A DNA stretch of 64,000 nt from Bicyclus anynana (Eukaryota > Arthropoda > Insecta > Lepidoptera > Nymphalidae), in the NCBI RefSeq assembly GCF_947172395.1, contig NC_069087.1, positions 6,715,107 to 6,779,106 of the forward strand. The letters run 5' to 3'. The notes below the pieces were generated by a model. The model saw only the letters and a program-made list of their open reading frames with translations, was not told where the DNA came from and made no database searches. This document shows positions 33,545-43,778 of this stretch, in pieces. The position numbers and the translations under genes were made by a program. The number at the start of each line of letters is the position of its first letter. Positions within the stretch are counted from its first letter, which is position 1.

Positions 33545-33890
33545 GTCCTTGCGTCTGCAAGATCGATGCCCTGGAGATGTGGTGTTGGAGACGTTTGTTG
33601 AGGATTCCTTGGACAGCATTCAGAACCAACATTTCCATTCTCAATGCACTAAAGATAAAAGAAAGACTTTCGTCGACTGTGCTCTTACGGGTCTTAAAGT
33701 TCTTTGGCCACATCTCCAGAAATCATGATTCAATAGAGCGGTTGGTAGTGCAAGGCAAAAGATCCAGAGGCCGATCTCCAACAAACTGGATGGATTTAGT
33801 TAAGACTGCTACACTATGATCTTTGTTGGAGTGTACTCAAAATGCAGCCAATCGCCAAGTGTGTACGATTAAGAAGATTCATAATTATGT
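33545..33890 (+). pseudogene. LINE ORF C-terminal fragment (FFGHI type)
   Basis: The plus-strand frame at 33577-33819 reads MWCWRRLLRIPWTA, TNISILNALKIKERLS, LLRVLKFFGHISRN and GKRSRGRSPTNWMDLVKT. This is the post-RT tail of an RTE-like LINE. After the TGA at 33817 the sequence resembles the remaining C-terminal codons. It is a different subfamily from the AKLKWQWAGHIV copies at 6.7 and 8.4 kb. Catalytic regions are absent. Confidence 0.75.
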
Positions 33891-33892
33891 CA

Positions 33893-34005
33893 GTGGTAAA
33901 TGGGTCGGACTTATCACCGTGGGGTGGTGGTTCGATCCCCGCCCCGCTGGATTATTATCGTACCCACTGCTAATGTAGTATTTTTCGACTAATTGGAGAG
34001 GATTA
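33893..34005 (+). repeat. tRNA-derived SINE fragment (third family)
   Basis: A box B-like GGTTCGATCCCC at 33937-33948 is followed by GCTGGATTATTATCGTACCCACTG and a GGAGAGGATTAGTCA end (first quote split from a longer match). The head upstream of box B is shortened. It joins directly to the RTE tail at 34006. Confidence 0.5.
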
Positions 34006-34160
34006 GTCATCATCATCATCATTACAGCCGATGGACGTCCACTGTAGACCTATTGTAGGCACTTCCAAACATCACGAGCCTGAGCCGCCTGCATCCAGCG
34101 AACTCCTGCGACTCGCTTGACATCGCCAGTCCACCTGGTGGGGGGTCGACCAACACTGCG
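34006..34160 (-). mobile_element. RTE-type LINE 3' end, copy C
   Basis: Minus strand, with a (CAT)n tail at the left. It is the same subfamily as 6660-7088, with GCCGATGGACGTCCACTG, AACTCCTGCGACTCGCTTGA and CCACCTGGTGGGGGGTCG. It is 5'-truncated near 34160. No target duplication is evident, probably because both sides were later rearranged. Confidence 0.85.
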
Positions 34161-34175
34161 TTTTTTTATGCAATA

Positions 34176-34595
34176 CTAGCGGACCACCGCGACTTCGTCC
34201 GCGTAAGAATGCTGTTGCTGTTGTATCGCTGTTGTGGATAATAATAATTAACACAATTAAATAATATACTCGTATTTGTACATAACTATCGCACAAATGC
34301 AGTGTTCTAAAATTTTCGTAGCTTATAAGATAAAAATCGTTCCCTTTTTAACTCCAACGTATTACACTTGATTTGTTCATAACGGTCTTAAAGACCAAAT
34401 TTATACATTTAAATTGCCTGCAATATAACCACCAATATCTTCTAATATAGTAAAAATCTCAAGTCACCGGGTTTTTTGATTACCCAAAAAAACACTTTTC
34501 TACCCTCACCCCCCTTTATTAATCGCGACTGTTTGAAACCGAATATTTTTGTTTAAAAAAAAATATATACTAACAACGTTTGCTGGGTCAGCTAG
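34176..34595. mobile_element. Helitron-like unit with two outward-facing CTAG ends
   Basis: The left boundary reads CTAGCGGACCACCGCGACTTC, the reverse complement of a Helitron 3' end. The right boundary reads CGTTTGCTGGGTCAGCTAG, a Helitron 3' end in plus orientation. The interior (420 bp) has no coding potential and no TCTATACTAATATT start. A precedes the left CTAG and T follows the right one. It could be two overlapping truncated Helitrons or a palindromic end derivative. Confidence 0.65.
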
Positions 34596-35106
34596 TTATC
34601 AAAAAACTATTTGCTTAAAGAGACACCATGGCAATTTTTCATTATAATATTTCTCGTATATAAACAAGAAAGGTATACAAATAGGAGTTTTCTGACGATT
34701 CCATGTATTTGTAATTCTGATCACGTAGGTATTAGGTACCTACTCGTATAATATGAATCAAGGAGGCACAAGGCCGTGTTGTTTACTTCTCAATTCGATC
34801 TCATATTTTATTCCTGAATTTTAAGCTATGGAAATGAATCGCCGTCACCCGCCGCGTGCTCTTGAACAGATTATTTTGTTTTTTTTTTTAATTTCAAGGT
34901 CTTTTTTTGCTAACCAATTCGAGGATATTTATTTCATGATACAAAGTAATGGAATCGAAATGCATTATTGAATAGGAACAAGCTTTTTTTGCTGAAGTAC
35001 GTCACTATTTTTTTTTACAAAAAATTCCCTTGATACGTGGCGTTTACTAGATAAATACAGAGCTCTAGTTTTCCTCCACCATAAGAACATCATCAGATTT
35101 GTAAGT
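34596..35106. other. No recognisable feature
   Basis: AT-rich; nothing supported. Confidence 0.4.
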
Positions 35107-35210
35107 ACAGCTCGTGCCGATTAAATTGACATCTGCCTCGAATGATGTTTGTACTGTGTTTGTATGGTTGTGCTTGGTAGCCAGATGTCAAGTTGATGCA
35201 CACGAGTTAT
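35107..35210. repeat. Hairpin MITE-like element
   Basis: The left arm 35107-35137 (ACAGCTCGTGCCGATT...GACATCTGCC) and the right arm 35180-35210 (GCCAGATGTCAAG...CACGAGTTAT) are imperfect reverse complements over ~30 bp, with a 42-bp loop. There is no ORF. Confidence 0.65.
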
Positions 35211-35360
35211 ACGTACCTATAATGTAAAGTGATATCAGTCTTAACTGATTCGGTCATTGGAGTTGATCTACTCGATATACGAGTTTTTTTTTTCTTTTTA
35301 GATCTTACTTTATTTTCAAGAACAACATATTAATTAAAATAAATTAAAACTACGAGTACG

Positions 35361-35534
35361 TCTATACTAATATTATAAAATGGTAATGTTTGTGAGTTTG
35401 TAAGGTTGTAGGCGGTAATCTATTTTGAAATTTTCCGAACCGATTCTGAAAATTCTTTTAACAATTTTAAGCCACGATAGTGGACAAGCACGGGAACGAC
35501 AACTACATAGGTAAAACCGCAAGGCATCTTCTAG
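35361..35534 (+). mobile_element. Non-autonomous Helitron
   Basis: It starts TCTATACTAATATTATAAAA, contains CCGAACCGATTCTGAAAATT and GGGAACGACAACTACATAGG, and ends CTAG followed by T. The base before the start is G rather than the usual A. Confidence 0.85.
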
Positions 35535-36597
35535 TACAATATAATTAGTAAATCACACGATAATTTAGATTTCAACTGCATAAAACGCAGTAGTAAATAG
35601 TAAATGCTCTAAATTCAAATCTGTGAGTGTACGCAAAACATATCCACATAATACATAAAACCTTTTTTGCGTGCATCATTATTTCTATAAGTCACGAACA
35701 CAATTCATCATAAAACATCGCCTACTTACTGAATAAACCCGAGTATCATAACAATATCAAAGAGACTACGTACTTTATAACCTCACGCATCCACGAGTAA
35801 AACCTTTATCAAAACTTTAGTAGAGGCAAAAATGTTTTTCAGTGGCTCGGAGCCCGTACCCAAGTCCCCCTCCAGGAAAAAAGTGACGAAAAGTTGAAGC
35901 GCAAAAATAAAAATGTTAACAAAATGACTTTGTAATCCTATCAAACACTTTACGTTTTCCTCGTTATAAATTAAGTTACGTAACGATTTCAGAATCAAAT
36001 AAATTAAAAGATTACATCTCATATTTATGGTGGGAAAACATTTTTCTACGGCCGTGTTTGCTACAACCTCATCGCGGTATTACATTTGGGAAACAATCTC
36101 CTTTGAGGGTAGCTCAAACAAAAAATAATTTATATTTCTCTTATAAAATGATCACGAAAGATGAGCCGTCCTCTACGACATATTACCGAAAATTTGCGTA
36201 ATGCTCACTCCGTAGAGGCCCCGGGCGCCTATTGCGATATGAAAAGTAAAACGTTTATAATACGGGTGAAAATGAAGTATGGTTGGTGGAGTTAGAAAGA
36301 GAAAAGATAAGAAAATAATGCGCCCCCATATATCATCACAATCGCTAGAACTCGCCAGTCAGGGCTGGCCACCGACCCTCTTTAGCCGTACAAAATTCTT
36401 CTAACATTTAGCTGAACAGGAATCATTTACACCATTAAAGGGCCGGAAATTTACTTCAATAAATACGTGTGCTTTTTGTATAAGAAAATGTATTTGTTGC
36501 TCATCGTATGACAGAGAATTATTATTTCATTTAACTAATGGAAGTGACTATTTACACGTAAACGGTACGAATTAATTTATTTTAAATATATGAACTG
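35535..36597. other. No gene; small shared repeat near 36075
   Basis: GTATTACATTTGGGAAACAA near 36076 matches 14918 with few differences. A weak 79-codon minus ORF (35783-36022) has one hydrophobic stretch but no recognisable domain. Confidence 0.35.
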
Positions 36598-36750
36598 AGG
36601 CAATGGGCAGGCCACATAGTTCGAATGGACAAGTAAGTAAGCGCAGTGTTGGTCGACCCACTCACTAGGTGAAGACATCAAGCGCTGGTCCATGAAAGAG
36701 GCCTATATCCAGCAGTGGACGTCCATTGGCTGATAATGATGATGATGATC
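36598..36750 (+). mobile_element. RTE-type LINE 3' end, copy D, internally deleted
   Basis: Plus strand: GGCAATGGGCAGGCCACATAG, then a jump to AAGCGCAGTGTTGG, a shortened GACATCAAGCG, and the end CAGTGGACGTCCATTGGCTG with (ATG)n (first quote shortened by one base elsewhere). At least two internal deletions. No target duplication seen. Confidence 0.8.
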
Positions 36751-37183
36751 ATATCCGGATAAATAATAATTATATGTAATTCGTACGGTTTGCGTACAAC
36801 TATAGCTTCTCCCTTAACTAATTGGGATTTTTTTAACATTTATTTTAACATATTGGTCTAGTTTCCTTTATTTTATTTGGACCCGATCCTTGAAGGACAT
36901 TCAAATGAAACATACAATGTTAATACTAATACATAAGTTAGAAGACAGAAAGTTATAAATATAGCAGAAAAAAATAACATTCTACACAGAAGTAGGAAAA
37001 CGATATCCTTAAAAACGTGAAACAAAGTTAAAACAACGTTAATTAGCATACTTTGAGGTTGAATATAATCTCAGAGAATTGAGTTAGAACTTCGCTGCAG
37101 TACGGTTCGTTATAACAAGTACTATGCTCCTAATGTGGTGTTTTTGATGAAAAATAAGGCCCACGTGTTTTAAATTACGGCGT
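36751..37183. other. No recognisable feature
   Basis: AT-rich; nothing supported. Confidence 0.4.
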
Positions 37184-37390
37184 TTAAGAAATTAAATATC
37201 ACGTGTCTCAAACGGTAAAGGAAATATCGTGAAGAAACCTCATACCAGAGAATTTTGTGAGTTCTCTACGTGTGTGAAGTCTACCAATCCGCATTGGGCG
37301 ATGTGGACTATGCCTGACCCCTCTCACTCTGAGGGGAGACTCGTGTTCAACAGTGAGCTGAATATAGGTTGTTTATGATGACGATGATGT
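37184..37390 (+). repeat. tRNA-derived SINE, family S, headless
   Basis: It runs from TTAAGAAATTAAATATCACG through ACCAATCCGCATTGGGC and CCTCTCACTCTGAGGGGAGA to a (GATGAC)n-like tail. The tRNA head is missing, so this copy cannot be transcribed from its own promoter. Confidence 0.8.
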
Positions 37391-38214
37391 TTAAAATATT
37401 ACCTACCACGTTCCGAAAGCGAAAAGACTAAAGTCTAGGAATGCGAGTACATTCGTAATTCGAACCCAACCCCTAAAACATTTGTGTACATTAGAATGTA
37501 ATATTAAAATTGAGTGATAGTTCAGGCACTAATATATTATATTATATAATATATTTCGTTCTTTTGGAAGTTAAACCGTATATGGTGATGATAAAGCTAC
37601 AACACCAAAACTGTGTTCTCAGATTCAGATATCATTAGTTTTTGTGACGAAAGACGTCAAAAATGGCAAAATTTGGAAATTCAGTTTTACATACAACGCT
37701 ACAAATTTCACGTTCAATTAAGTTGTGGAAAGACGTGTTTTCAGTTACGTTCAGACAAGAAAAATCGAAGTTTGTGAAATTGCTGGAGCCGATGTCCAGT
37801 TTTCGTAGCATTTACATTTATCTACTACGAGAATTGGAAAAATCTAATTTTCCCGGATTTCATGGATCAGATGAAATCGTTTTTTGCATATTTTGGTTTT
37901 AATTTAACAGAACGTGCATGATTGTTTAACTACGAATTGAAGAAGGAATAGATTATAGTTATTTTTAGGATTCCGTACTCTATTAAATAATACCTAAACA
38001 ATTTTACGAGGATATCATGCCACTTTGTCTGAAGTTTATATTATGTCCTATGCCGTTGGCATAGTGCAAATTCGTATGTCTACTGACTATACTCTGATTA
38101 TTACTAAGAATGCATAATATTATATTGAAAATTTGGATCTGAACCCTTGTTTCATACAGTACACCATATAAAACAGGGAATAAAGTCCTTGTTTATATTA
38201 AATCCTACATAATT
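37391..38214. other. No gene identified
   Basis: An ATG-started 79-codon plus ORF (37663-37902) is basic and lacks recognisable domains. 37972-37985 (AGGATTCCGTACTC) resembles the GGGTTCCGTAC repeat. Confidence 0.3.
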
Positions 38215-38325
38215 ATTGATGAACATAGGCTATAGCCTATGTATGTATGATTCTAATGGTGAAAGAATTTCTCAAATCAGTCTAGTAGTTTCTGAGCCTA
38301 TTCAATTCATAAATAAAACAAACGT
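38215..38325 (-). mobile_element. Degenerate Helitron-related fragment
   Basis: TAATGGTGAAAGAATTTCTC, AAATCAGTCTAGTAGTTTCTG and a CAAA-rich end (quotes trimmed) correspond to the interior of the Helitrons at 46270 and 44561. The ends are lost. Confidence 0.5.
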
Positions 38326-39600
38326 ATCTTTCCGTGAACATAACATCAGTAGACAAGTAAACAAGGAAACAAACATGTATACCCCTAATATATTACAGGA
38401 TTCCTGGTGAAGTACCCTCAATGACGTGCCCGCATTTACCCGAAGTAACTTCGTTTTATAGCCAAACTTCATAATCTTTAAGTAATTTATTTTCTAGCAA
38501 AACCGTGAAACTTGTAAATCCCTGATAGAGTGGTTCTGAACAAAAAAAATGTCAACCAGGTGTGTAATAAAACTTTTTTAAGCATTTAATAATAATTTAT
38601 TACGCGCTCTCTACGGCAAGATGAATTATTGTCTCTGAGGGAAAAATAACTAGTAGAGTTTACGTGGCTTTATGGTTACTAAATAGGTAGAAAATTTGAA
38701 ATCTAGAATTTTGTACAGCGTGTAATGACTTAATTCATCATCACCTTCATTAGCATCATCATCATCACCATCAGCATCCAATTTAATGACATTTGAACTC
38801 CCTTTGAGCGAGGGCTAGGATTTGGACTTCCACCCACCACGCTGCTTCAACCCGGTTTGGTGGGTAATGTAATATTACTGACTTATACTCGTATCTGTAA
38901 GAATCATTATCAGATATTAACTATGAAGACATTGGCAGACGTTTATAGGTTGTAACTAAGAAAGGCTCAAAATTTCAAAGCTTAACACAGAATCTATTGG
39001 CTATTCTTCAATGATGAGTGAGTCTATAATTTATTTTGTCATCTGATGACTCACAGCTAGACTGAACGAGGCATTTCGTTTAGTAATTTCGTGTATAAGC
39101 GTAATTATTTTACACACAGTCAGTTTGTAGTGTTCCATTTATAGATGTAACCAATATGTTCTTCCTATACGGAAATCTCCTGAATCTATCATTGTCGATG
39201 TCAAATGCAAATCCAATTAAAATGATTCTTTGACAACTGTCCCTACTGTGACTAAAATACAGTTAAGGAAATGTCTGCATGTCTGTCTATCGGCTTATAT
39301 GAGTTACTTTTGAACAGCTGCGATAATTGCCACATAGAGCGACGTATCAACCCTTTGTGTTAGCCATGGTATTAGCACTGATATTGTTAAATTCTAATAT
39401 AAGAACACTGCACAGCTTTCCATTCATGTAGTATAAAAACTGATTTGTCAATTATTAAAACCAAACTCCTTCTATTTCCCAATTTATACAATTCTTAACT
39501 AAGTAAAAAGTACTATTACTATGACGTAGGACACTGACATTCCGAAGAACCACAGTATGCAAGTTAATAAATATTATGACCTAAAACTAAAAATGGCTAT
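38326..39600. other. Mostly featureless; (CAT)n-associated fragment at 38740-38890
   Basis: 38740-38776 is a degenerate CAT/CATCAC microsatellite followed by a segment with CCACCCACCACGCTGCTTCAA, reminiscent of a retroelement 3' end read on the minus strand. I cannot assign it to a family. Confidence 0.35.
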
Positions 39601-39795
39601 GTGGTTAGTCTGTACGCTGTAGAAGTAGGTGCGAGAGGATTACCGGGAAAATCTCTCTATAAATTACTTAAAGCTCTGGGCCTCTCTAGAACTGCAGCAA
39701 GTTATATATGAGAGCGGGTATCCAAAATTGCTCTAATAGGATCTTACCAATTTTGGCTAGTCAGGAAGAACAACACGAGCGGAGAAAGGGAATGG
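39595..39795 (+). pseudogene. LINE ORF C-terminal tail with in-frame stop
   Basis: The plus frame reads NGYVVSLYAVEVGARGLPGK, SLYKLLKALGLSRTAASYI, stop (TGA near 39706), ERVSKIALIGSYQFWLVRK, NNTSGEREW. The VEVGARG...LGL...ERVS..A..GSY.IWL.R pattern is the C-terminus of a group of insect LINE polyproteins that I recall but cannot place to clade with certainty. The internal TGA makes this a pseudogene. Sequence to ~39960 is probably its 3' UTR, since part of it (AAGTCCAGGACTCTGCTCGG) recurs at about 10170. Confidence 0.65.
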
Positions 39796-39960
39796 TAATC
39801 GATTGTCAAGGAATTCCTTTACCCTACATCCATTGGCCACAAGTCCAGGACTCTGCTCGGAGTTTTTCTAACTACCACGCGATTGACTCGGCACCCGCAC
39901 GGTGAATCCGTAGAATGCTAAGAGATTCGTCTCATAGGTAAACTACTCTTATCGGTCCAT

Positions 39961-40585
39961 AATTTTAAAAGCTACACTGTCACAAACATAGAAAAATATA
40001 TCTATCTTTTTTACTTCGGTTGTTAAAACAACTGTAAATCTTATAGCAATACGTGAGAAAGCAGTCAAGCATATCCAGTCATCTCCAACGCAATCTAACT
40101 GTGCACTGATATAATCAAGAACCAATCTTCAAAGCAGCAAATCACATGTAAGATTTATTGCTTTAAAATAACACGAGCTCAACTAGAGTTCAACTAGACG
40201 TCAACCGGCGGGTAAATTAGTTCCCAGACGGTTGGGCCATTTCATTTGCTCGCACATTCGGCAAACTAGACAAATTATTGCGAACTGTGCTACACATTCT
40301 TGGGATTAGTTTACTGGTCCGCTTCAAACGGGGATCTGTCATTTGGTCATTGGCTAGTCAGTTTTGTCTTGTTAAGAATTTTGTACGGTTCATTTAGAAG
40401 CTTACAGAATGAATGCTCAAGTATATAAAGAACCTACACAGATCTACTGTTTTAAGAACTGGAAAACACAGTGCAGCACCCACTACTATTAAGCTTACAT
40501 ATACCGTAGCGTTTTCTATTTTCTGTGATATAGACAGAAGTTACCTTTTTTTACACAGCATTTGCTTGATGCTGATGGCTAGATA
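39961..40585. other. No gene; GGCTAGTCA-type motif at about 40350
   Basis: TTGGCTAGTCAGTTTTGTCTTG near 40350 resembles 41058-41088 and may be a diverged copy of the same LTR-like segment (one base trimmed). Otherwise unremarkable. Confidence 0.3.
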
Positions 40586-40632
40586 CCGTTGTGTTTGGAA
40601 GTTCGTCAGTGGACGTCCTCTGGTTGGTGAAA
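40586..40632 (+). mobile_element. RTE-type LINE 3' end remnant (weak)
   Basis: TGTTTGGAAGTTCGTCAGTG and GACGTCCTCTGG match the last ~50 bp of the RTE copies, with a deletion between GAAGT and CAGTGG. It is followed by an irregular TTAGATGA-rich run instead of (ATG)n. Confidence 0.45.
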
Positions 40633-40963
40633 ATGGTAAAATTAGATGCTAATTAGATGATAGATTAGATTAGATCTAAATAAATAAAACAATAGCTTTT
40701 ACCGATATTACATTTCTTTTTTTATTATTTTGACCTTGGAACTTTTGGCATGTTAATTAAATCAATTGTAATTAGCCAAATTGAAGCAAAAATGAATCCT
40801 ACATTTTATTTTGCTCGAAACAAAGCGGATATCTACAGCAAAAGGTCAGTTATTCCAAACTTGAAAAAAAGACAAGTTATGTTATGTTAAATAATAACTA
40901 TAGGAAATTACTGCCATCAACCCATTATTCTTTGTCTCGGCTCAAGATATCTTCCGTACAAAC

Positions 40964-40995
40964 TATAAATAGTTGCAGATCGTAGATCGGTCAGT
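40964..40995 (+). promoter_or_regulatory. Candidate insect core promoter (TATA + TCAGT initiator)
   Basis: TATAAATA (40964-40971) lies 29 bp upstream of the A of TCAGT (40991-40995), the canonical arthropod TATA-to-initiator spacing. An AATAAA follows at 41025-41030, only ~35 bp downstream of the predicted start. A TATA box, initiator and AATAAA so close together are more typical of an LTR (U3-R) than of a gene. No pol gene or second LTR is visible, so a solo-LTR remnant is the likeliest reading. Confidence 0.4.
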
Positions 40996-41099
40996 TTTAG
41001 TTGGTGTAAAATTAATGTGCAGCAATAAAGATCGCGCCATAAATTAGACTGAAGTGGTTGGCTAGTCAATCAGTCTTTAGTTCTTGTAAAGTTTAATAT

Positions 41100-41464
41100 C
41101 TCGTTAATATTAGTGTCATAAATTATCATTAAATTTTTTTTTAAATAAAGAAAAAAATACTTAGAACGCGGAAGATGGACATTAATTACATTATAAATCT
41201 AAAAGGGCCTAAATAAGTGTAATCAAATTTAGGCCCGACACATATCTGGGGAAGCGTAGGGTCAATTTTATGAGTATAAAACTAATATTGATGCTCTTAG
41301 TGTTGAAATAAAGTACAAATTTAAAGTACAAAAAATACAGTAACTAATTCTCGTAATGCAAAGAATGTAAGAAAAAGAAAAGGTATTGTGACGTAGAGCA
41401 TTAGTTACCATTAGGTAACCAATACTTTCATCAAATATGCAATGGCCTTTAATAAGGTAGAAGA
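41100..41464. other. No recognisable feature
   Basis: AT-rich; nothing supported. Confidence 0.4.
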
Positions 41465-41640
41465 ACAAGAAGAAGAAATACTTTATTGCACACAAAAACA
41501 TTAAAAAGATAATTTAGACTTAGCATGCAAAGGCGGCCTTATTACTATAAGTAATCTCTAGAAAGAAAGAGCGGGAAGGTGCAATAGGTACATTAGATGT
41601 AATTATATATATATAAATATATATATACTTAAATATGATA
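41465..41640 (-). mobile_element. CR1-like LINE 3' UTR fragment
   Basis: AAATACTTTATTGCACACAA, AAAGGCGGCCTTATTACTA and AATCTCTAGAAAG match the region just 3' of the CR1-like ORF at 60195-60320 (AAAGGCGGCCTTATCGCTTA, GCGATCTCTTCC). It is preceded by an (AGAAGA)n-type tail at 41458-41480 and followed by a TATATA-rich run (41605-41630). Confidence 0.7.
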
Positions 41641-42310
41641 TTAAAACTATCAAACTTGCTGGTCTAAAATTAAAAAAAAAACTGATTACAGCAATAGAAA
41701 CTTGTTGAAATACGAAACAAGATTCAACCGCAAAATTACTGATTGCGAGAAGGTACTATTGTGTGCTATGCCCTTAAAGAGTGGCAGAGCTTTCAAGCTC
41801 CTATGTTTCCTGCCAATTCTCATTTGAGTAAGTACTTACGTTAGCAATAGATGATATAAGAACATCACCAAAACCAACGTTATTTGAACGTGTTATTGCC
41901 TACGTAAAATTGTACCGAGCTCTTTATTTTAACATACGAGTTCGTCATTTGTTTCAGAAAATAAACAATAAATGAATACGACACAACGTGTACCTCAAGC
42001 CATTAACATTGTTTTCATGACAGCACAATGACTAAGGTAAATAAAAACCGGGCAATATAATATGAAGAGGCCACTTAATAAAATTACATGAACGAATGAC
42101 AGCGCGATATCGTAATGGCATAGATAAATAACGGAATTAATAAAATGATTGATAGTTTCGGCACAAAATAGGGTGGTTATAAAATGAAGGCGAGGCTATC
42201 GATATTACCAAGCGTTTATTGAACAGACGCGGGTTTTACAAAAAAAATTGGGGCCATATTTAAAATGGGAAAATTTTGCGACCTACGAAAGACCTTACTT
42301 ATAACATTTT
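41641..42310. other. No recognisable feature
   Basis: AT-rich; nothing supported. Confidence 0.4.
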
Positions 42311-42755
42311 AGGGTTCCGTACTTCAATAAGAAAAAAACGAAACTCTTCTAAAACCATTTTGTTGTCTGTCTGTCAAGACCCTTTATCTCGGGAATGCGT
42401 GAAGTTAACAAGTTGCAATAAACCGTATATTAAAAGTCTACGGTCTTATAAAGTTGTGAAAAAAACAATCTTCTAAGTTAACGTAAACACAAGATATGCC
42501 CGTTTGTTCGGCAAATAAACGTAAATTTCATTCTTTTAATTTTCGACACTCAAAAGTAATGAAAACTCATACTTACCGTTGACTATAAAATTTGACAAGC
42601 GACATCGATATTGATCACAAGTACAAGTAAAAATGTCAAAGTAATTTAACCTTGAAAAGGGGTAAGTTTTTGCAGCAGAATTTCTGGAAAAGCTCGGCAA
42701 AATCTGCACGTACGGAACCCTCGGTGGACGAGTCCGACTCGCACTTGTTTGATAT
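42311..42755. repeat. GGGTTCCGTAC interspersed repeat with inverted ends
   Basis: AGGGTTCCGTAC (42311-42322) is perfectly complementary to GTACGGAACCCT (42710-42721). The interior contains TTGTCTGTCTGTCAAGACCC, TTTATCTCGGGAATGCGTGA, and ends with GAGTCCGACTCGCACTTG. This is a widespread lepidopteran repeat type as I recall it. The ORF at 42276-42476 is incidental. Confidence 0.65.
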
Positions 42756-43092
42756 TTTTAATTTTTAGAACTATTTTAGAAAAAAAATACATTAAATTAG
42801 TGTTATTTTCTTCGCTAGATGTTTATACTACAGGTCTTCTATAGAGCAACTAGTTGCCGAAGTAATTTCTTTGGCTGCTAGCAGCAAGTGCGCTCGGGTG
42901 TTCGCAGTTAATAGTGAATGGTATCAATTAAAACTGTCCCGTCTGATTTATTTTATTGGTTCGGCAATTGATTACATTACGCCAAATTGACCGCAATAAA
43001 TGGCAGTCTCAGGACGCTCGCGCCGCACTGCGCTCGGAAATGATATGATTTTGGTGACTGTTGCAATAATTCCTCTGCTGTTGTCGATAATA
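42756..43092. other. No supported gene
   Basis: Overlapping 65-84-codon ORFs at 42972-43254 arise partly from the RTE fragment and partly from chance. Confidence 0.35.
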
Positions 43093-43571
43093 TACCTAGG
43101 ACATATGATCCAGTTAGGTAGGTCCAATTTCGAGAAAGAGTCGAACCGTCGAATCCACCTCGGCTGGGCTGCATTCGGGAAACTTTGCGACATCTTTTCG
43201 ACCGAAATTCCTCAAAGACAAAAGTCTTCGAACAGTGCGTGTTGCCAGTGTTGACCTACGGTTCCGAGACTTGGTCGCTAACTATGAGCCTCATAAGAAG
43301 GCTCAGAGTCACACAGCGAGCGATGGAACGAGCTATGTTAAGAGTATATCTGTGTGATCGAATCAGAAATGAGGAGATCCGCAGAAGAACCAAAGTCACC
43401 GACATAGCCCAAAGAGTTGCGAAGCTGAATTGGGCGGGGCACATAGTTTGAAGAGCCGATGGACGTTGGGGTCCCAAAGTGCTGGAATGGCGACCCCGCA
43501 CTAGTAAGCGCAGTGTTGGCCGACCCCCCACCAGGTGGACTGACATGATACTGACTGACTGATGATAATAT
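43093..43571 (+). pseudogene. RTE-type LINE fragment, copy E, frameshifted, 3' deleted
   Basis: This copy extends further 5' than the others: YLGHMIQLGRSNFEKESNRR then IHLGWAAFGKLCDIFSTEIP, a region just after the RT catalytic core. A ~4-base deletion near 43208 shifts the frame before KTKVFEQCVLPVLTYGSETW, and the second frame continues to AKLNWAGHIV followed by a TGA. The 3' end is lost after GGTGGACTGAC, with only a short ATGATAATATG remnant of the tail. GATAATAT occurs at both edges (43086-43093 and 43564-43571) and may be an 8-bp target duplication. Confidence 0.85.
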
Positions 43572-43778
43572 GACTCAAATATGTAATGCATGTTCTTTAA
43601 GCAACTGAACCATGGAAAACTGAGAACTGTAGATTTGATAACGGAGTAGGTATTCGACAAACACTTTCTGAATCTCGGCATGACTAACAGTTCTCTGCAC
43701 TGGCATGCAAAATTGCATAGCATTTATGTGGAAGAGGACAAGACACCTTTACCGTAATGCTTAGAACCAACTGAACAT

